A stretch of 64,000 bases of DNA from NCBI RefSeq assembly GCF_000426365.1, contig NZ_AUFF01000002.1, positions 1 through 64,000 on the forward strand, in the 5' to 3' direction. The number at the start of each line of letters is the position of its first letter. Positions within the stretch are counted from its first letter, which is position 1. Under the pieces are notes generated by a model. The model was given only the letters and a program-made list of their open reading frames with translations. It did no database searches and had not been told where the DNA came from. Position numbers and translations under genes: made by a program. Below are positions 24,793 through 32,494 of the stretch, one piece after another. This DNA is from Arenimonas composti TR7-09 = DSM 18010 (GTDB lineage: Bacteria > Pseudomonadota > Gammaproteobacteria > Xanthomonadales > Xanthomonadaceae).

Positions 24793-26481
24793 GAGGGTGA
24801 GGAAGCGGCTGGGGTGGCGGTCGAGGGGGTTGGCTTCGAAGCCGCCGACTTCCGGCCGCACGAGGTGTTTCGAGGTGTAGTGGTAGACCGGGATCAGCGC
24901 GTGTTCGGCGAGCAGCCGGGCCTCGGCGGCGCGCAGCAGGCGGGCGCGTTCCTCCAGGGTCGGCGCGGCGTCCGCGCGCGCCAGCAGGGCCTCGAATTCC
25001 GGCAGGTCGACGCCGCTCCAGTTGCTGCCGTCGCCGCGCCGGAAGCTCGCCAGGAAGTTGCGCGGGTCGTCGATGTCGGCGATCCAGCCGCCGCGGAACA
25101 CCTGGGTGATCGCCCGCGCCCGCCGCGTGCCGACGAACACCTTCCATTCCTCGTTGCGCAGGCGCACCCGCACGCCGAGCACCTCGCGCCACATCGCCGC
25201 CACCGCCAGCGCCAGCCGCCGGTGCGGGGTCGAGGTGTTGTAGCGGATCTCCACCTCGAGCGGATTCGCTTCGGAATAGCCGGCCTGCGCATACAGCTGC
25301 CGCGCCCGCGCCTCGCGCGCCGCTTGGTCCCGGCGCGACGGGTCCCAGGGCAGGGTCGCCGCGGCGTAGCCGGCGATCGCCGGCGGCACGACACCGTAGG
25401 CCGGCACCTCGCCGAGCCCGGTCACGTGCCGGGTCAGGATGTCGCGGTCGATCGCCAGCGACAGCGCCTCGCGCAGCGCCTTCGCGTCGCGGAAGGGCGG
25501 TTTCGTCAGGTTGTAGCCGAACCAGAACGTGCCGAGATACGGGGCGATGCGCAGCTGCCCGCCGAAGCGCGCCTGCAGCGAGGCGAGCGGCTGCGGCGGC
25601 ACCGTTTCGGTGATGTGCAGGCCGCCGGCTTCGTAACGCTTGAGCTCGCTCGCGGCGTCCTCGGTCACATGGAAGCGCACCCGCGGGATCGGCGCGGCTT
25701 CACGGAAGTGCGGATTGCGTTCGAGCGTCACCTGCGACTGCGGCAGCCAGTCGACCAGCGTGTAGGCGCCGTTGCTGACGAGATTGCCCGGCCGCGTGTG
25801 CCGGTTGCCATGCGCCGCGAGCGAGGGCAGGTGCAGCGGATAGGCGATCGGCAGCGTCAGCAGGCGCGGCAGGTCGGCGCTGCGGGTCAGGGTGAACACG
25901 ACGGTGCGCGCATCCGGCGCGGCGACACCGAGCGCCTCCGCCGGCAGCTCGCCGCGCTGCACCGCCGGCGCATTCGCGAGCGCGTCGAAGTGGGCCGCGA
26001 ACGGCGCCGCGGTCGCCGGCGCGAAGGCACGCCGGAAGCTGGCGACGACCTGCATCGCGTCCAGCGCCTCGCCATTGCTCCAGCGCAGCCCCTCGCGCAG
26101 GCGGAAGGTCCAGGTGCGGCCATCGGCGCCGAGCTCCCAGCGATCGGCGATGCCCGGGATCAGGCGGCCGCCGGCATCTTCCGCGACCAGGCCCTCGTAG
26201 AGGTCGCGCAGGATGTTCGCGCAGGCGACTTCCGGGCAGCGGTGGGCATCGAGGGTCGAGGGTTCGGGGCCATTGCCGCGTTCGAGCGTCTGCGGCGCGG
26301 CCTGGGACCACGCGGTCGGCGTCAGCAGACCGGCGAGCAGCAGCGCGGCCAGCGGCCGGCGCCATCCCGCCGCGCCGCCGGGGCAGGCCGGCACGCGCTC
26401 GCCGGCCGCGACCGTTTCGATCGGGCCGACATCGTCCTCGCGCTGGATCTGGGCGCCGGCGGCGAACCTATGCTGGGGCAT
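24775..26481 (-). CDS. peptide ABC transporter substrate-binding protein (OppA/DppA family)
   Basis: A 568-residue periplasmic binding protein, SBP family 5. Visible family segments: EPSTLDAHRCPEVACANILRD region, WTFRLREGLRWSNGEALDA, NGAYTLVDWLPQSQVTLERNP region, RDAKALREALSLAIDRD and AYGVVPPAIAGYA. The hydrophobic signal segment (LAALLLAGLLTPTAWSQA) begins about 44 residues after the first ATG, so the real start may be a later non-ATG codon; none is convincing. It stands alone: no permease or ATPase adjoins it, and the OppB-type permease is 9 kb upstream. The stop codon is part of a repeat element. Confidence 0.88.
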   Translation of the reverse strand: MPQHRFAAGAQIQREDDVGPIETVAAGERVPACPGGAAGWRRPLAALLLAGLLTPTAWSQAAPQTLERGNGPEPSTLDAHRCPEVACANILRDLYEGLVAEDAGGRLIPGIADRWELGADGRTWTFRLREGLRWSNGEALDAMQVVASFRRAFAPATAAPFAAHFDALANAPAVQRGELPAEALGVAAPDARTVVFTLTRSADLPRLLTLPIAYPLHLPSLAAHGNRHTRPGNLVSNGAYTLVDWLPQSQVTLERNPHFREAAPIPRVRFHVTEDAASELKRYEAGGLHITETVPPQPLASLQARFGGQLRIAPYLGTFWFGYNLTKPPFRDAKALREALSLAIDRDILTRHVTGLGEVPAYGVVPPAIAGYAAATLPWDPSRRDQAAREARARQLYAQAGYSEANPLEVEIRYNTSTPHRRLALAVAAMWREVLGVRVRLRNEEWKVFVGTRRARAITQVFRGGWIADIDDPRNFLASFRRGDGSNWSGVDLPEFEALLARADAAPTLEERARLLRAAEARLLAEHALIPVYHYTSKHLVRPEVGGFEANPLDRHPSRFLTLGDVPR

Positions 26482-26679
26482 GGAGCAATTCCTCTGCACG
26501 TGCGCGGCCAAGATAGCGGCGGCGGGCCGCCACTGCCCAGCCACGGACCTGCCGGGCGACGGCCTGCAACGGTGCGGGACGTCGCCGGGGGCGCCGGCGG
26601 TGCTGCCCGCGCGGTAACCTGCGCCCCTTGCGATCGGCGCGACCCGGCCGCAGATCGCCGTTCCAGCCACGAGGCGCGC

Positions 26680-28044
26680 ATGTCCGGACCCAGCACCGTC
26701 GAAGAAGCCCCGATCCGCGACCGCGACCAGCTCGTGGCCTTCCTCGCGAGCGGCGGCAAGCCGGAAAGCGACTGGCGCATCGGCACCGAGCACGAGAAGT
26801 TCGGCTTCCGCCTCGACGACCTGCGCCCGCCGAGCTGGGAAGGACCGAACGGCATCGAGGCCCTGCTGCGCGGCCTGACCCGCTTCGGCTGGGCGCCGTA
26901 CGAGGAGCACGGCAAGCTGATCGCACTGGCCAAGGACGGCGCCTCGGTGACGCTCGAACCCGCCGGCCAGCTCGAACTCTCCGGTGCCGCGCTCGAGAAC
27001 ATCCACCAGACCTGCGCCGAGACCCATGCGCACCTGCGCGAGGTCAAGGCCGTCGGCGACGAACTCGGCCTCGGCTTCCTCGGCATGGGCTTCCAGCCGA
27101 AGTGGGCCCGCGCCGACATGCCGTGGATGCCGAAAGGCCGCTACCGGATCATGCGCGAGTACATGCCCAAGCGCGGCAACCTCGGCCTCGACATGATGAC
27201 CCGCACCTGCACGGTGCAGGTCAACCTCGACTTCCGCGACGAAGCGGACATGGTGAAGAAGTTCCGAACCTCGCTGGCGCTGCAGCCGGTGGCGACCGCG
27301 CTGTTCGCCGATTCGCCCTTCACCGAAGGCCGGCCGAACGGCTACCTGAGCTACCGCTCGCACATCTGGACCGACACCGATCCCGACCGCACCGGCATGC
27401 TCGACTTCGTGTTCGAGGACGGCTTCGGTTTCGAGCGCTATGTCGATTACATCCTCGACGTGCCGATGTACTTCAGCTACCGCGGCGGCGAATACCTCGA
27501 CCTCAGCGGCCGCTCGTTCCGCAGGTTCCTGGCCGGCGAACTCGCCGAGCTTCCCGGCGCGCGCCCGACGATGAAGGACTGGGCCGACCACCTGACCACC
27601 GCCTTCCCGGAAGTGCGCCTGAAGAAATACCTCGAGATGCGCGGCGCCGACGGCGGCCCCTGGAACCGGCTGTGCGCGCTGCCGGCGTTCTGGGTCGGTC
27701 TGCTCTACGACGCCACCGCGCTCGATGCCGCCTGGGACCTGGTGAAGGACTTCAGCCGCGAGGAACGCCACGCCCTGCGCGACGGCGTGCCGAAGCACGC
27801 GCTGAAGCTGCCCTTCCGCGGCGCGACCGTGCGCGAGCTGGCGCTCGAGGCCCTGAAGATCTCCGCCGAAGGCCTGCGCCGGCGTGCCCGCACCAACCCC
27901 TCGGGCGCCGACGAGTCGGTGTTCCTCGAACCGCTGTTCGAATTCGCGCTCGCCAACGAAACCCCGGCCGAGCGCAAGCTGGCGCGCTTCCACGGCCCCT
28001 GGAACGGCGACATCGACCACGTCTTCCGCGAATTCGCCTACTGA
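26680..28044 (+). CDS. gshA: glutamate-cysteine ligase, plant/alphaproteobacterial type
   Basis: A 454-residue ATP-dependent ligase joining Glu and Cys, the first step of glutathione synthesis. Family segments: [11 protein letters not shown] near residue 33, [55 protein letters not shown] and the C-terminal DESVFLEPL. This is the GCS2/EgtA-like type rather than E. coli GshA; it is usual in Xanthomonadales. Single gene, divergent from the binding-protein gene; a long hairpin follows 28 bp after the stop. Confidence 0.94.
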   Translation: MSGPSTVEEAPIRDRDQLVAFLASGGKPESDWRIGTEHEKFGFRLDDLRPPSWEGPNGIEALLRGLTRFGWAPYEEHGKLIALAKDGASVTLEPAGQLELSGAALENIHQTCAETHAHLREVKAVGDELGLGFLGMGFQPKWARADMPWMPKGRYRIMREYMPKRGNLGLDMMTRTCTVQVNLDFRDEADMVKKFRTSLALQPVATALFADSPFTEGRPNGYLSYRSHIWTDTDPDRTGMLDFVFEDGFGFERYVDYILDVPMYFSYRGGEYLDLSGRSFRRFLAGELAELPGARPTMKDWADHLTTAFPEVRLKKYLEMRGADGGPWNRLCALPAFWVGLLYDATALDAAWDLVKDFSREERHALRDGVPKHALKLPFRGATVRELALEALKISAEGLRRRARTNPSGADESVFLEPLFEFALANETPAERKLARFHGPWNGDIDHVFREFAY

Positions 28045-28071
28045 TTCCAGCCGGCGGGACGGTTCGCGGGT

Positions 28072-28181
28072 GGCCGGCGAGCGCAGGTCGTTCTCCGGAC
28101 ACGCCGCAAGTACGTCCATGTAGGCTAATCGGCGACATCCATGTCGCCGATTGTCCGGAGAACGACCTGCGCTCACCGGCC
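28072..28181. repeat. hairpin C: 28-bp stem with nested palindrome in the loop
   Basis: Arms 28072-28099 and 28154-28181 pair with one mismatch (GGCCGGCGAGCGCAGGTCGT...). The 54-nt loop contains GCCGCAAGTACGTCCATGTA at 28102-28121 and a second palindrome AATCGGCGACAT/ATGTCGCCGATT at 28127-28152. It may end the gshA transcript but lacks a T-run. The rest of 28045-28337 holds only CGTGCTCGTCCGTGTTCATC-type short repeats. Confidence 0.75.
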
Positions 28182-28337
28182 CCGGAAGTTTCCCGGCCGG
28201 CTCGGAAACAGCAGGCACGCCGCCAAATCAATTGCATCTCCGTGCTCGTCCGTGTTCATCCGTGCTCGTCCGCGGCAAGGAATGAGAATGCCCCGGAGAT
28301 GAGCGGTATCCTGCGCGCCACGATGAGGAGTGGGGCG

Positions 28338-29051
28338 ATGCGGAAGGACTGGTTCAGGGCGGAGGATGACCGGGTCGACGAGCTCGACCGCTTGCTGGAG
28401 CAGCGCGCGGTGCCCTTCGGTGGCTTCGGGCTGGAGGCGCTGGACGGCTATCTGTCGGCGGTGCTGCTGGCGCCCGGCGGCGACATCGGTTTCGCGGAAT
28501 GGTCGGCGCTGATCTGGGGCAAACACCCGCCGCGCTGGGAATCGGAACGCGACGAGGCCGAAGCCACGGCGCTGCTGATGCTCGCGCATGAAACCGTCGC
28601 GCGCCGGCTGCGTACGCCGCCGGGGGAACACAATGCCGAACACGCGGTGTTCTGGTGGCTGCCGGACGATCCGGAGGCCGAGCAAGGCGACGAACTCGAG
28701 ATCGGCGCCGTCTGGGCCGGCGGCTTCCTCGAAGGCATGGCGCTGCGCGACGAGGCCTGGGACGCGTGGATCGCCGAAGAAGAGTGGATCGGCGAGATCG
28801 AGGACCACGTGACCGCGCTGGCGATCGGCAGCCTTCCGCCGTTGGAGGAGGGCGCCGAGCCGGTGGATCTGAGTTACCGCGAGCGCCTGGAGATCTACTT
28901 CAGCCTGCCGGACATGCTGCACGACCTGCACCTGCACCGGATCGAGTCGCTGATCCCGCGCACACCGGTGCGCCGCGCCGCCATCCCCGAACGCAACGAT
29001 CCCTGCCCCTGCGGCAGTGGGAAGAAGTACAAGAAGTGCTGCGGCGCCTGA
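28338..29051 (+). CDS. YecA/UPF0149 family protein with SEC-C zinc motif
   Basis: A 237-residue cytoplasmic protein. The all-helical UPF0149 (YgfB/YecA) domain covers most of it ([19 protein letters not shown] region, [20 protein letters not shown] region). The C-terminus is a complete SEC-C motif, [17 protein letters not shown], which binds zinc and in SecA and YecA contacts SecB or ribosomes. Start ATG 28338 is preferred because AGGAG lies 7 bp before it; an ATG at 28323 is possible. Confidence 0.88.
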   Translation: MRKDWFRAEDDRVDELDRLLEQRAVPFGGFGLEALDGYLSAVLLAPGGDIGFAEWSALIWGKHPPRWESERDEAEATALLMLAHETVARRLRTPPGEHNAEHAVFWWLPDDPEAEQGDELEIGAVWAGGFLEGMALRDEAWDAWIAEEEWIGEIEDHVTALAIGSLPPLEEGAEPVDLSYRERLEIYFSLPDMLHDLHLHRIESLIPRTPVRRAAIPERNDPCPCGSGKKYKKCCGA

Positions 29052-29098
29052 ACGGGGACGTACACCGTTAAGAATGCTTAACGGTGTACGTCCCGGTT
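29050..29098. repeat. palindrome around GGGACGTACACCGTTAAG
   Basis: Arms 29055-29072 and 29077-29094 pair perfectly around a 4-nt AATG loop, and a one-mismatch extension reaches 29050 and 29098. It overlaps the end of the YecA gene stop codon and probably acts as a hairpin at its 3' end. It belongs to the same loose group as the other GTACGTCCC elements. Confidence 0.75.
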
Positions 29099-29167
29099 CA
29101 CGCTGGCCACATCGTGGCCACACAGCGCCGGGGCAGCCTGTCCTCCTCAACGGACGGAGGATCGGGA

Positions 29168-29701
29168 ATGAGCACGATGAACGGCGAACGCGAGGGGCGC
29201 AGCCTGCGCAACCTGATGTGGCTCGGGGCCGCGGCACTGCTGGCGCTGCCCGGGATCGCGATGTGGCGCGGGGTCGAGGGCGTCCACTGGACCGGCGCCG
29301 ACTTCGCGGTGATGGGGGTGATGCTGGCGACCCTGTGCGGCCTGGTCGAACTCGGGGCACGTCTGTCGCGCAGCCTGGCCTACCGCGCCGCTTTCGCGAT
29401 CGCCGCCGGCACCGGCTTCCTGACGGTATGGGTGAACCTCGCGGTCGGCATGATCGGCAACGAGAACGACGCGGCGAACCTGGTGTTCGCCGGCGTGCTC
29501 GGCATCGCCGCGGTCGGTACCGCGGCGGCCGGCTTCCGCGCCCGCGGGATGGCGTGGGCGATGGCCGCGGCGGGCGTGGCGCAGCTGGGCTGCGCGGGTT
29601 TCGCGCTGTTCGCCGGCACAGCGTACGAGGCCGCGCTGATCGCGCTGTTCGCCTTGCCCTGGCTGCTCGCCGCCGCGCTCTTCCGCGCGGCGCAGGCTTG
29701 A
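29168..29701 (+). CDS. membrane protein, 177 residues
   Basis: Five hydrophobic segments in 177 residues (LMWLGAAALLALPGIA, FAVMGVMLATLCGLVEL, AFAIAAGTGFLTVWVNLAVGM region, a fourth and a fifth near the C-terminus). The Gly/Ala-rich pattern is like uncharacterised inner-membrane proteins of Xanthomonadales. Start ATG 29168 follows AGGATCGGGA. Function unknown. Confidence 0.7.
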   Translation: MSTMNGEREGRSLRNLMWLGAAALLALPGIAMWRGVEGVHWTGADFAVMGVMLATLCGLVELGARLSRSLAYRAAFAIAAGTGFLTVWVNLAVGMIGNENDAANLVFAGVLGIAAVGTAAAGFRARGMAWAMAAAGVAQLGCAGFALFAGTAYEAALIALFALPWLLAAALFRAAQA

Positions 29702-29757
29702 TCGCGCGCGCCGGTTTGGCCACGCTCCGGGATCGTCATGCCCGGAATCGCTGCACG

Positions 29758-29838
29758 ATGCTGATCCACCACCCGCTCGTATTCTTCGCCGGCCTGCTCG
29801 GCGGCGGCTTCACGATGGTCATGGCCTTCCTGCGCTGA
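29758..29838 (+). CDS. possible 26-residue membrane peptide
   Basis: ATG 29758 opens a frame for MLIHHPLVFFAGLLGGGF and eight more residues, a single hydrophobic helix. It follows the 177-residue membrane protein by 56 bp. Such short frames can arise by chance in GC-rich DNA, so support is weak. Confidence 0.25.
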   Translation: MLIHHPLVFFAGLLGGGFTMVMAFLR

Positions 29839-29882
29839 GGCCAAGCGCGGCCGGCGGCGCCTGAGTCGAGGCGCTGCTCCCG

Positions 29883-31307
29883 CTACGCGCGCGGGAGGGA
29901 CAAGGTCGCCACGGTGCCGCCGACGTCGCGCGGCGCCAGGCGGATGCCGCCCCCATGCAGGGTCGCCACTTCGGCGACGAAGGTCAGCCCGAGGCCGCTG
30001 CTGCGCTGGCCATCCGGGCGCGGCAGCGAGTAGAAGCGCTCGAACACGCGCTCGCGGGCGTAGTCGGGTATGCCCGGGCCGCGGTCCGCGACATGGATCG
30101 CGACATGCCGGCCGGTGGTTTCGAGGCGGGTTTCGATCGTGCTGCCGGCCGGCGCGAAATCGGCGGCGTTGTCGACCAGGTTGGCCAGCGCCTGGCGCAG
30201 CAGGAAGGCGTCTCCGGAAACCGTGGCGTCGCCGTCGGCCGGCAGGCTCAGCCCCAGTGCGCGCGCCTGCAGTTTCGGCGCCAGATCGTGTGCGACCTGT
30301 TGCAACAGCGCCGTGACCGCGAGCCGCTGCGGGGCGTCGATCCGGCGCCGGTGCTCGACCGCCGCCAGCGCCAGCATGCGGTCGATCATCGCCGCGAGTC
30401 GCTCGCTCTGGCCGCGGATCGTCGCCGCGAACTGCGCCTGGTCGGCGGCCGGCAGCGGCCGTTCGAGCAGCTCGGCACTGGCGCGGATCGCCGCCAGCGG
30501 GCTCTTCATCTCGTGCGTCAGCGCCTGCACGTAATCCTCGACGTACTGCCGCCCTTCGAGACGTTCGCGCATCGTCTCCAGCGCCGCGCCGAGTTCGGCG
30601 AACTCGCCGGCGGTGCGCGGCAGCGGCACCCGCTCGCCGGCGGTCACCGCCTGCGCGTAGCGGCGCAGCCGGCCGAGCTGGCCGCCCAGCCACGCCGCCG
30701 TCGCCAGCCCGACCACCAGCGCCAGCGCCAGCAGGGCGATGCCCCAGCGCGTCACGATCGCCTGGCTGCGCTCGACGAACGGCGCGATCGCGCGGTTCGG
30801 CCGCGACACCGTCAGCGCGCCGACCACCGCGCCGGCGTCGTCGCGGATCGGCGCGGCGACGTGCATCACCGACGAGTTCGGGTCGGCCGGATCGGCCAGC
30901 GTCGAGCGCGCGCCGTATTCGCCGCGCAGCGTGCGCAGCACGTCGTTCCAGCGCGAATGGTCGGCGCCGAGGTCGCGGCCTTCGCTGTCGAAGACGACGA
31001 TGCCGCGGGCGTCGGTGATGGTGACGCGGGTGCTGGTGTCGCGCTTCGGAAAACCCCAGATCTCGGCGCCGGGATCGCGCTCGGCCATCGCCCGCACCCG
31101 GCGCGCGAAATCGCCGTCGCCGATGCGCCCCGCGAGCAGGTCGTCGGTGGCCAGCTCGGCGAGCACATTGGCCATGTCGACCAGGGTGTCCTCCATCGTC
31201 TGCCGCACGCCGGGCTTCACCTCGGCGACGAACACCTGCGTGAGCAGCAGCGCCGCCGCGGCGACCACCAGGAAGGTGCCCAGCAGGATGCGCAGGCCGA
31301 TGCGCAT
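29883..31307 (-). CDS. creC: two-component sensor histidine kinase CreC
   Basis: A 474-residue inner-membrane kinase. Two membrane helices (residues about 7-27 and 185-205) flank a periplasmic PAS-like domain; a HAMP-like segment follows. The phosphoaccepting His is in QALTHEMKSPLAAIRAS, and the ATP-binding domain has N box NLVDNAADFAP, G1 DRGPGIPD, F box FERFYSLPRP and G2 SSGLGLTFV. The THEMKSPLAAIRAS region and pairing with CreB identify it. CreBC responds to carbon supply and beta-lactam stress in other gammaproteobacteria. Its ATG overlaps the creB stop. No creD is seen nearby. Confidence 0.88.
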   Translation of the reverse strand: MRIGLRILLGTFLVVAAAALLLTQVFVAEVKPGVRQTMEDTLVDMANVLAELATDDLLAGRIGDGDFARRVRAMAERDPGAEIWGFPKRDTSTRVTITDARGIVVFDSEGRDLGADHSRWNDVLRTLRGEYGARSTLADPADPNSSVMHVAAPIRDDAGAVVGALTVSRPNRAIAPFVERSQAIVTRWGIALLALALVVGLATAAWLGGQLGRLRRYAQAVTAGERVPLPRTAGEFAELGAALETMRERLEGRQYVEDYVQALTHEMKSPLAAIRASAELLERPLPAADQAQFAATIRGQSERLAAMIDRMLALAAVEHRRRIDAPQRLAVTALLQQVAHDLAPKLQARALGLSLPADGDATVSGDAFLLRQALANLVDNAADFAPAGSTIETRLETTGRHVAIHVADRGPGIPDYARERVFERFYSLPRPDGQRSSGLGLTFVAEVATLHGGGIRLAPRDVGGTVATLSLPRA

Positions 31308-32053
31308 CAGCCGGGCTGCAGCGAATAGCCGATGCCGCGTTCGGTGCGGATCGGGTCGGCGTCCGGGGCGATCTCGCGCAGCTTGGCGCGCAGCGTCTTG
31401 ATGTGGGTGTCGACGCTGCGGTCGCCGGTGTCGCTGTCGTGGCCCCAGACGCGGTCGAGCAGCTGCGCCCGGGTCAGGATCGCACCGGGGCGCTGCAGCA
31501 GCGCGGCGAGCAGGCCGTATTCGTAACGCGTCAGCGGCAGCGGGCGGCCGCGGTAATGGATGCGGTGGCCCTCGGCGTCGTGGCCGAAGTCGCCGGTGGT
31601 CGCCAGCGTCGCCGCGGCGGCCTGCGCGGCCGGTGCGGAGGCCTGCGCGGCGGCGGCCGATGTGCTGCCGGCGTCCGCGTCCCGCGTGCCGGCACTGCCG
31701 GTCCGCCGCAGCACCGCTTTCACCCGCGCCACCAGCTCGCGCGGCGAAAAGGGTTTGGCGAGGTAGTCGTCGGCGCCGAGTTCGAAGCCCAGCATGCGTT
31801 CCGGTTCGGCTGCGCGCGCGGTGAGGAAGATCACCGGCAGGTCGCCGCGTCGGCGCAGTTCGCGGCACAGCGCGAAGCCGTCGATGTCGGGCAGGCCGAC
31901 GTCGAGGATCGCCAGATCGAAACGGCCGGCGTCGGCCTTCGCCAGCGCCTCGCCGCCGCTCAGCGCGTGTTCGCCCGCGAAGCCCTCGGCTTCCAGCGCG
32001 TACAGAACCGTGCGCGCGATCACGGTTTCGTCCTCGACCAGCAGGATCCGCAT
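31307..32053 (-). CDS. creB: two-component response regulator CreB (OmpR family)
   Basis: A 248-residue regulator. The receiver domain has the acidic pocket EDE near residue 7, phosphoacceptor Asp in LAILDVGLPD near residue 51, Thr in FLTARA and Lys in YLAKPFSP. An Ala/Thr-rich linker of about 35 residues, longer than usual, joins it to a winged-helix DNA-binding domain (LTRYEYGLLAALLQRPGAIL region, DTHIKTLRAKLRE, RGIGYSL). First gene of the creBC operon. Divergent from a small exported protein gene. Confidence 0.9.
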   Translation of the reverse strand: MRILLVEDETVIARTVLYALEAEGFAGEHALSGGEALAKADAGRFDLAILDVGLPDIDGFALCRELRRRGDLPVIFLTARAAEPERMLGFELGADDYLAKPFSPRELVARVKAVLRRTGSAGTRDADAGSTSAAAAQASAPAAQAAAATLATTGDFGHDAEGHRIHYRGRPLPLTRYEYGLLAALLQRPGAILTRAQLLDRVWGHDSDTGDRSVDTHIKTLRAKLREIAPDADPIRTERGIGYSLQPG

Positions 32054-32134
32054 GTGTCCTCCGTCGTCGCAGGATAGCGGCCCCCGCGGGGCCGGCGTAG
32101 CATGGCCGTCCCCCCGTCGACCGCCGATGCCGCG

Positions 32135-32464
32135 ATGAAACTTCTCCTGTCCGCATTGCCGCTACTCCTCGGGCTGGCCGCCATGACGGCGTCGGCGCAG
32201 GAAGGCGGCGCGCCGGCGACGTCCCCCGACGCGCCGCGTGTGCCCTCGGCCGAGATCCGCGCCGAGATCGACCGCCTGCGCAGCAGCAACCAGCTGCTCG
32301 AGCGCAAGAACAGCGAGCTGACTGCGGAAATCGCCCGCGTCCGCGCCCGCATCGCCGAGCTCGACCCCGACGGCGAACTCGTCGCCGACACCTGTGCCCG
32401 GCAAGGGACCGGCTGCGCGCTGGCGAACGGCGGCAACCCCGCCGCCGGCGCCGTCGACGACTGA
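32135..32464 (+). CDS. small exported coiled-coil protein
   Basis: A 109-residue protein with a signal peptide (KLLLSALPLLLGLAAMTASA) followed by a predicted coiled coil of about 35 residues (IRAEIDRLRSSNQLLERKNS region). Two Cys near the C-terminus (TCARQGTGCA) could pair in the periplasm. Start ATG 32135 chosen because the signal peptide starts there. It lies between creB and ppc; role unknown. Confidence 0.65.
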   Translation: MKLLLSALPLLLGLAAMTASAQEGGAPATSPDAPRVPSAEIRAEIDRLRSSNQLLERKNSELTAEIARVRARIAELDPDGELVADTCARQGTGCALANGGNPAAGAVDD

Positions 32465-32494
32465 TCCTTCGCGCCGGCGGGGTAGGCTGGCCGC

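Noticed and set aside
29017-29838. Long frame overlapping the 177-residue membrane protein in another frame
   Set aside because: Arg-rich translation without domains; the membrane-protein frame has clear helices and a ribosome-binding site.
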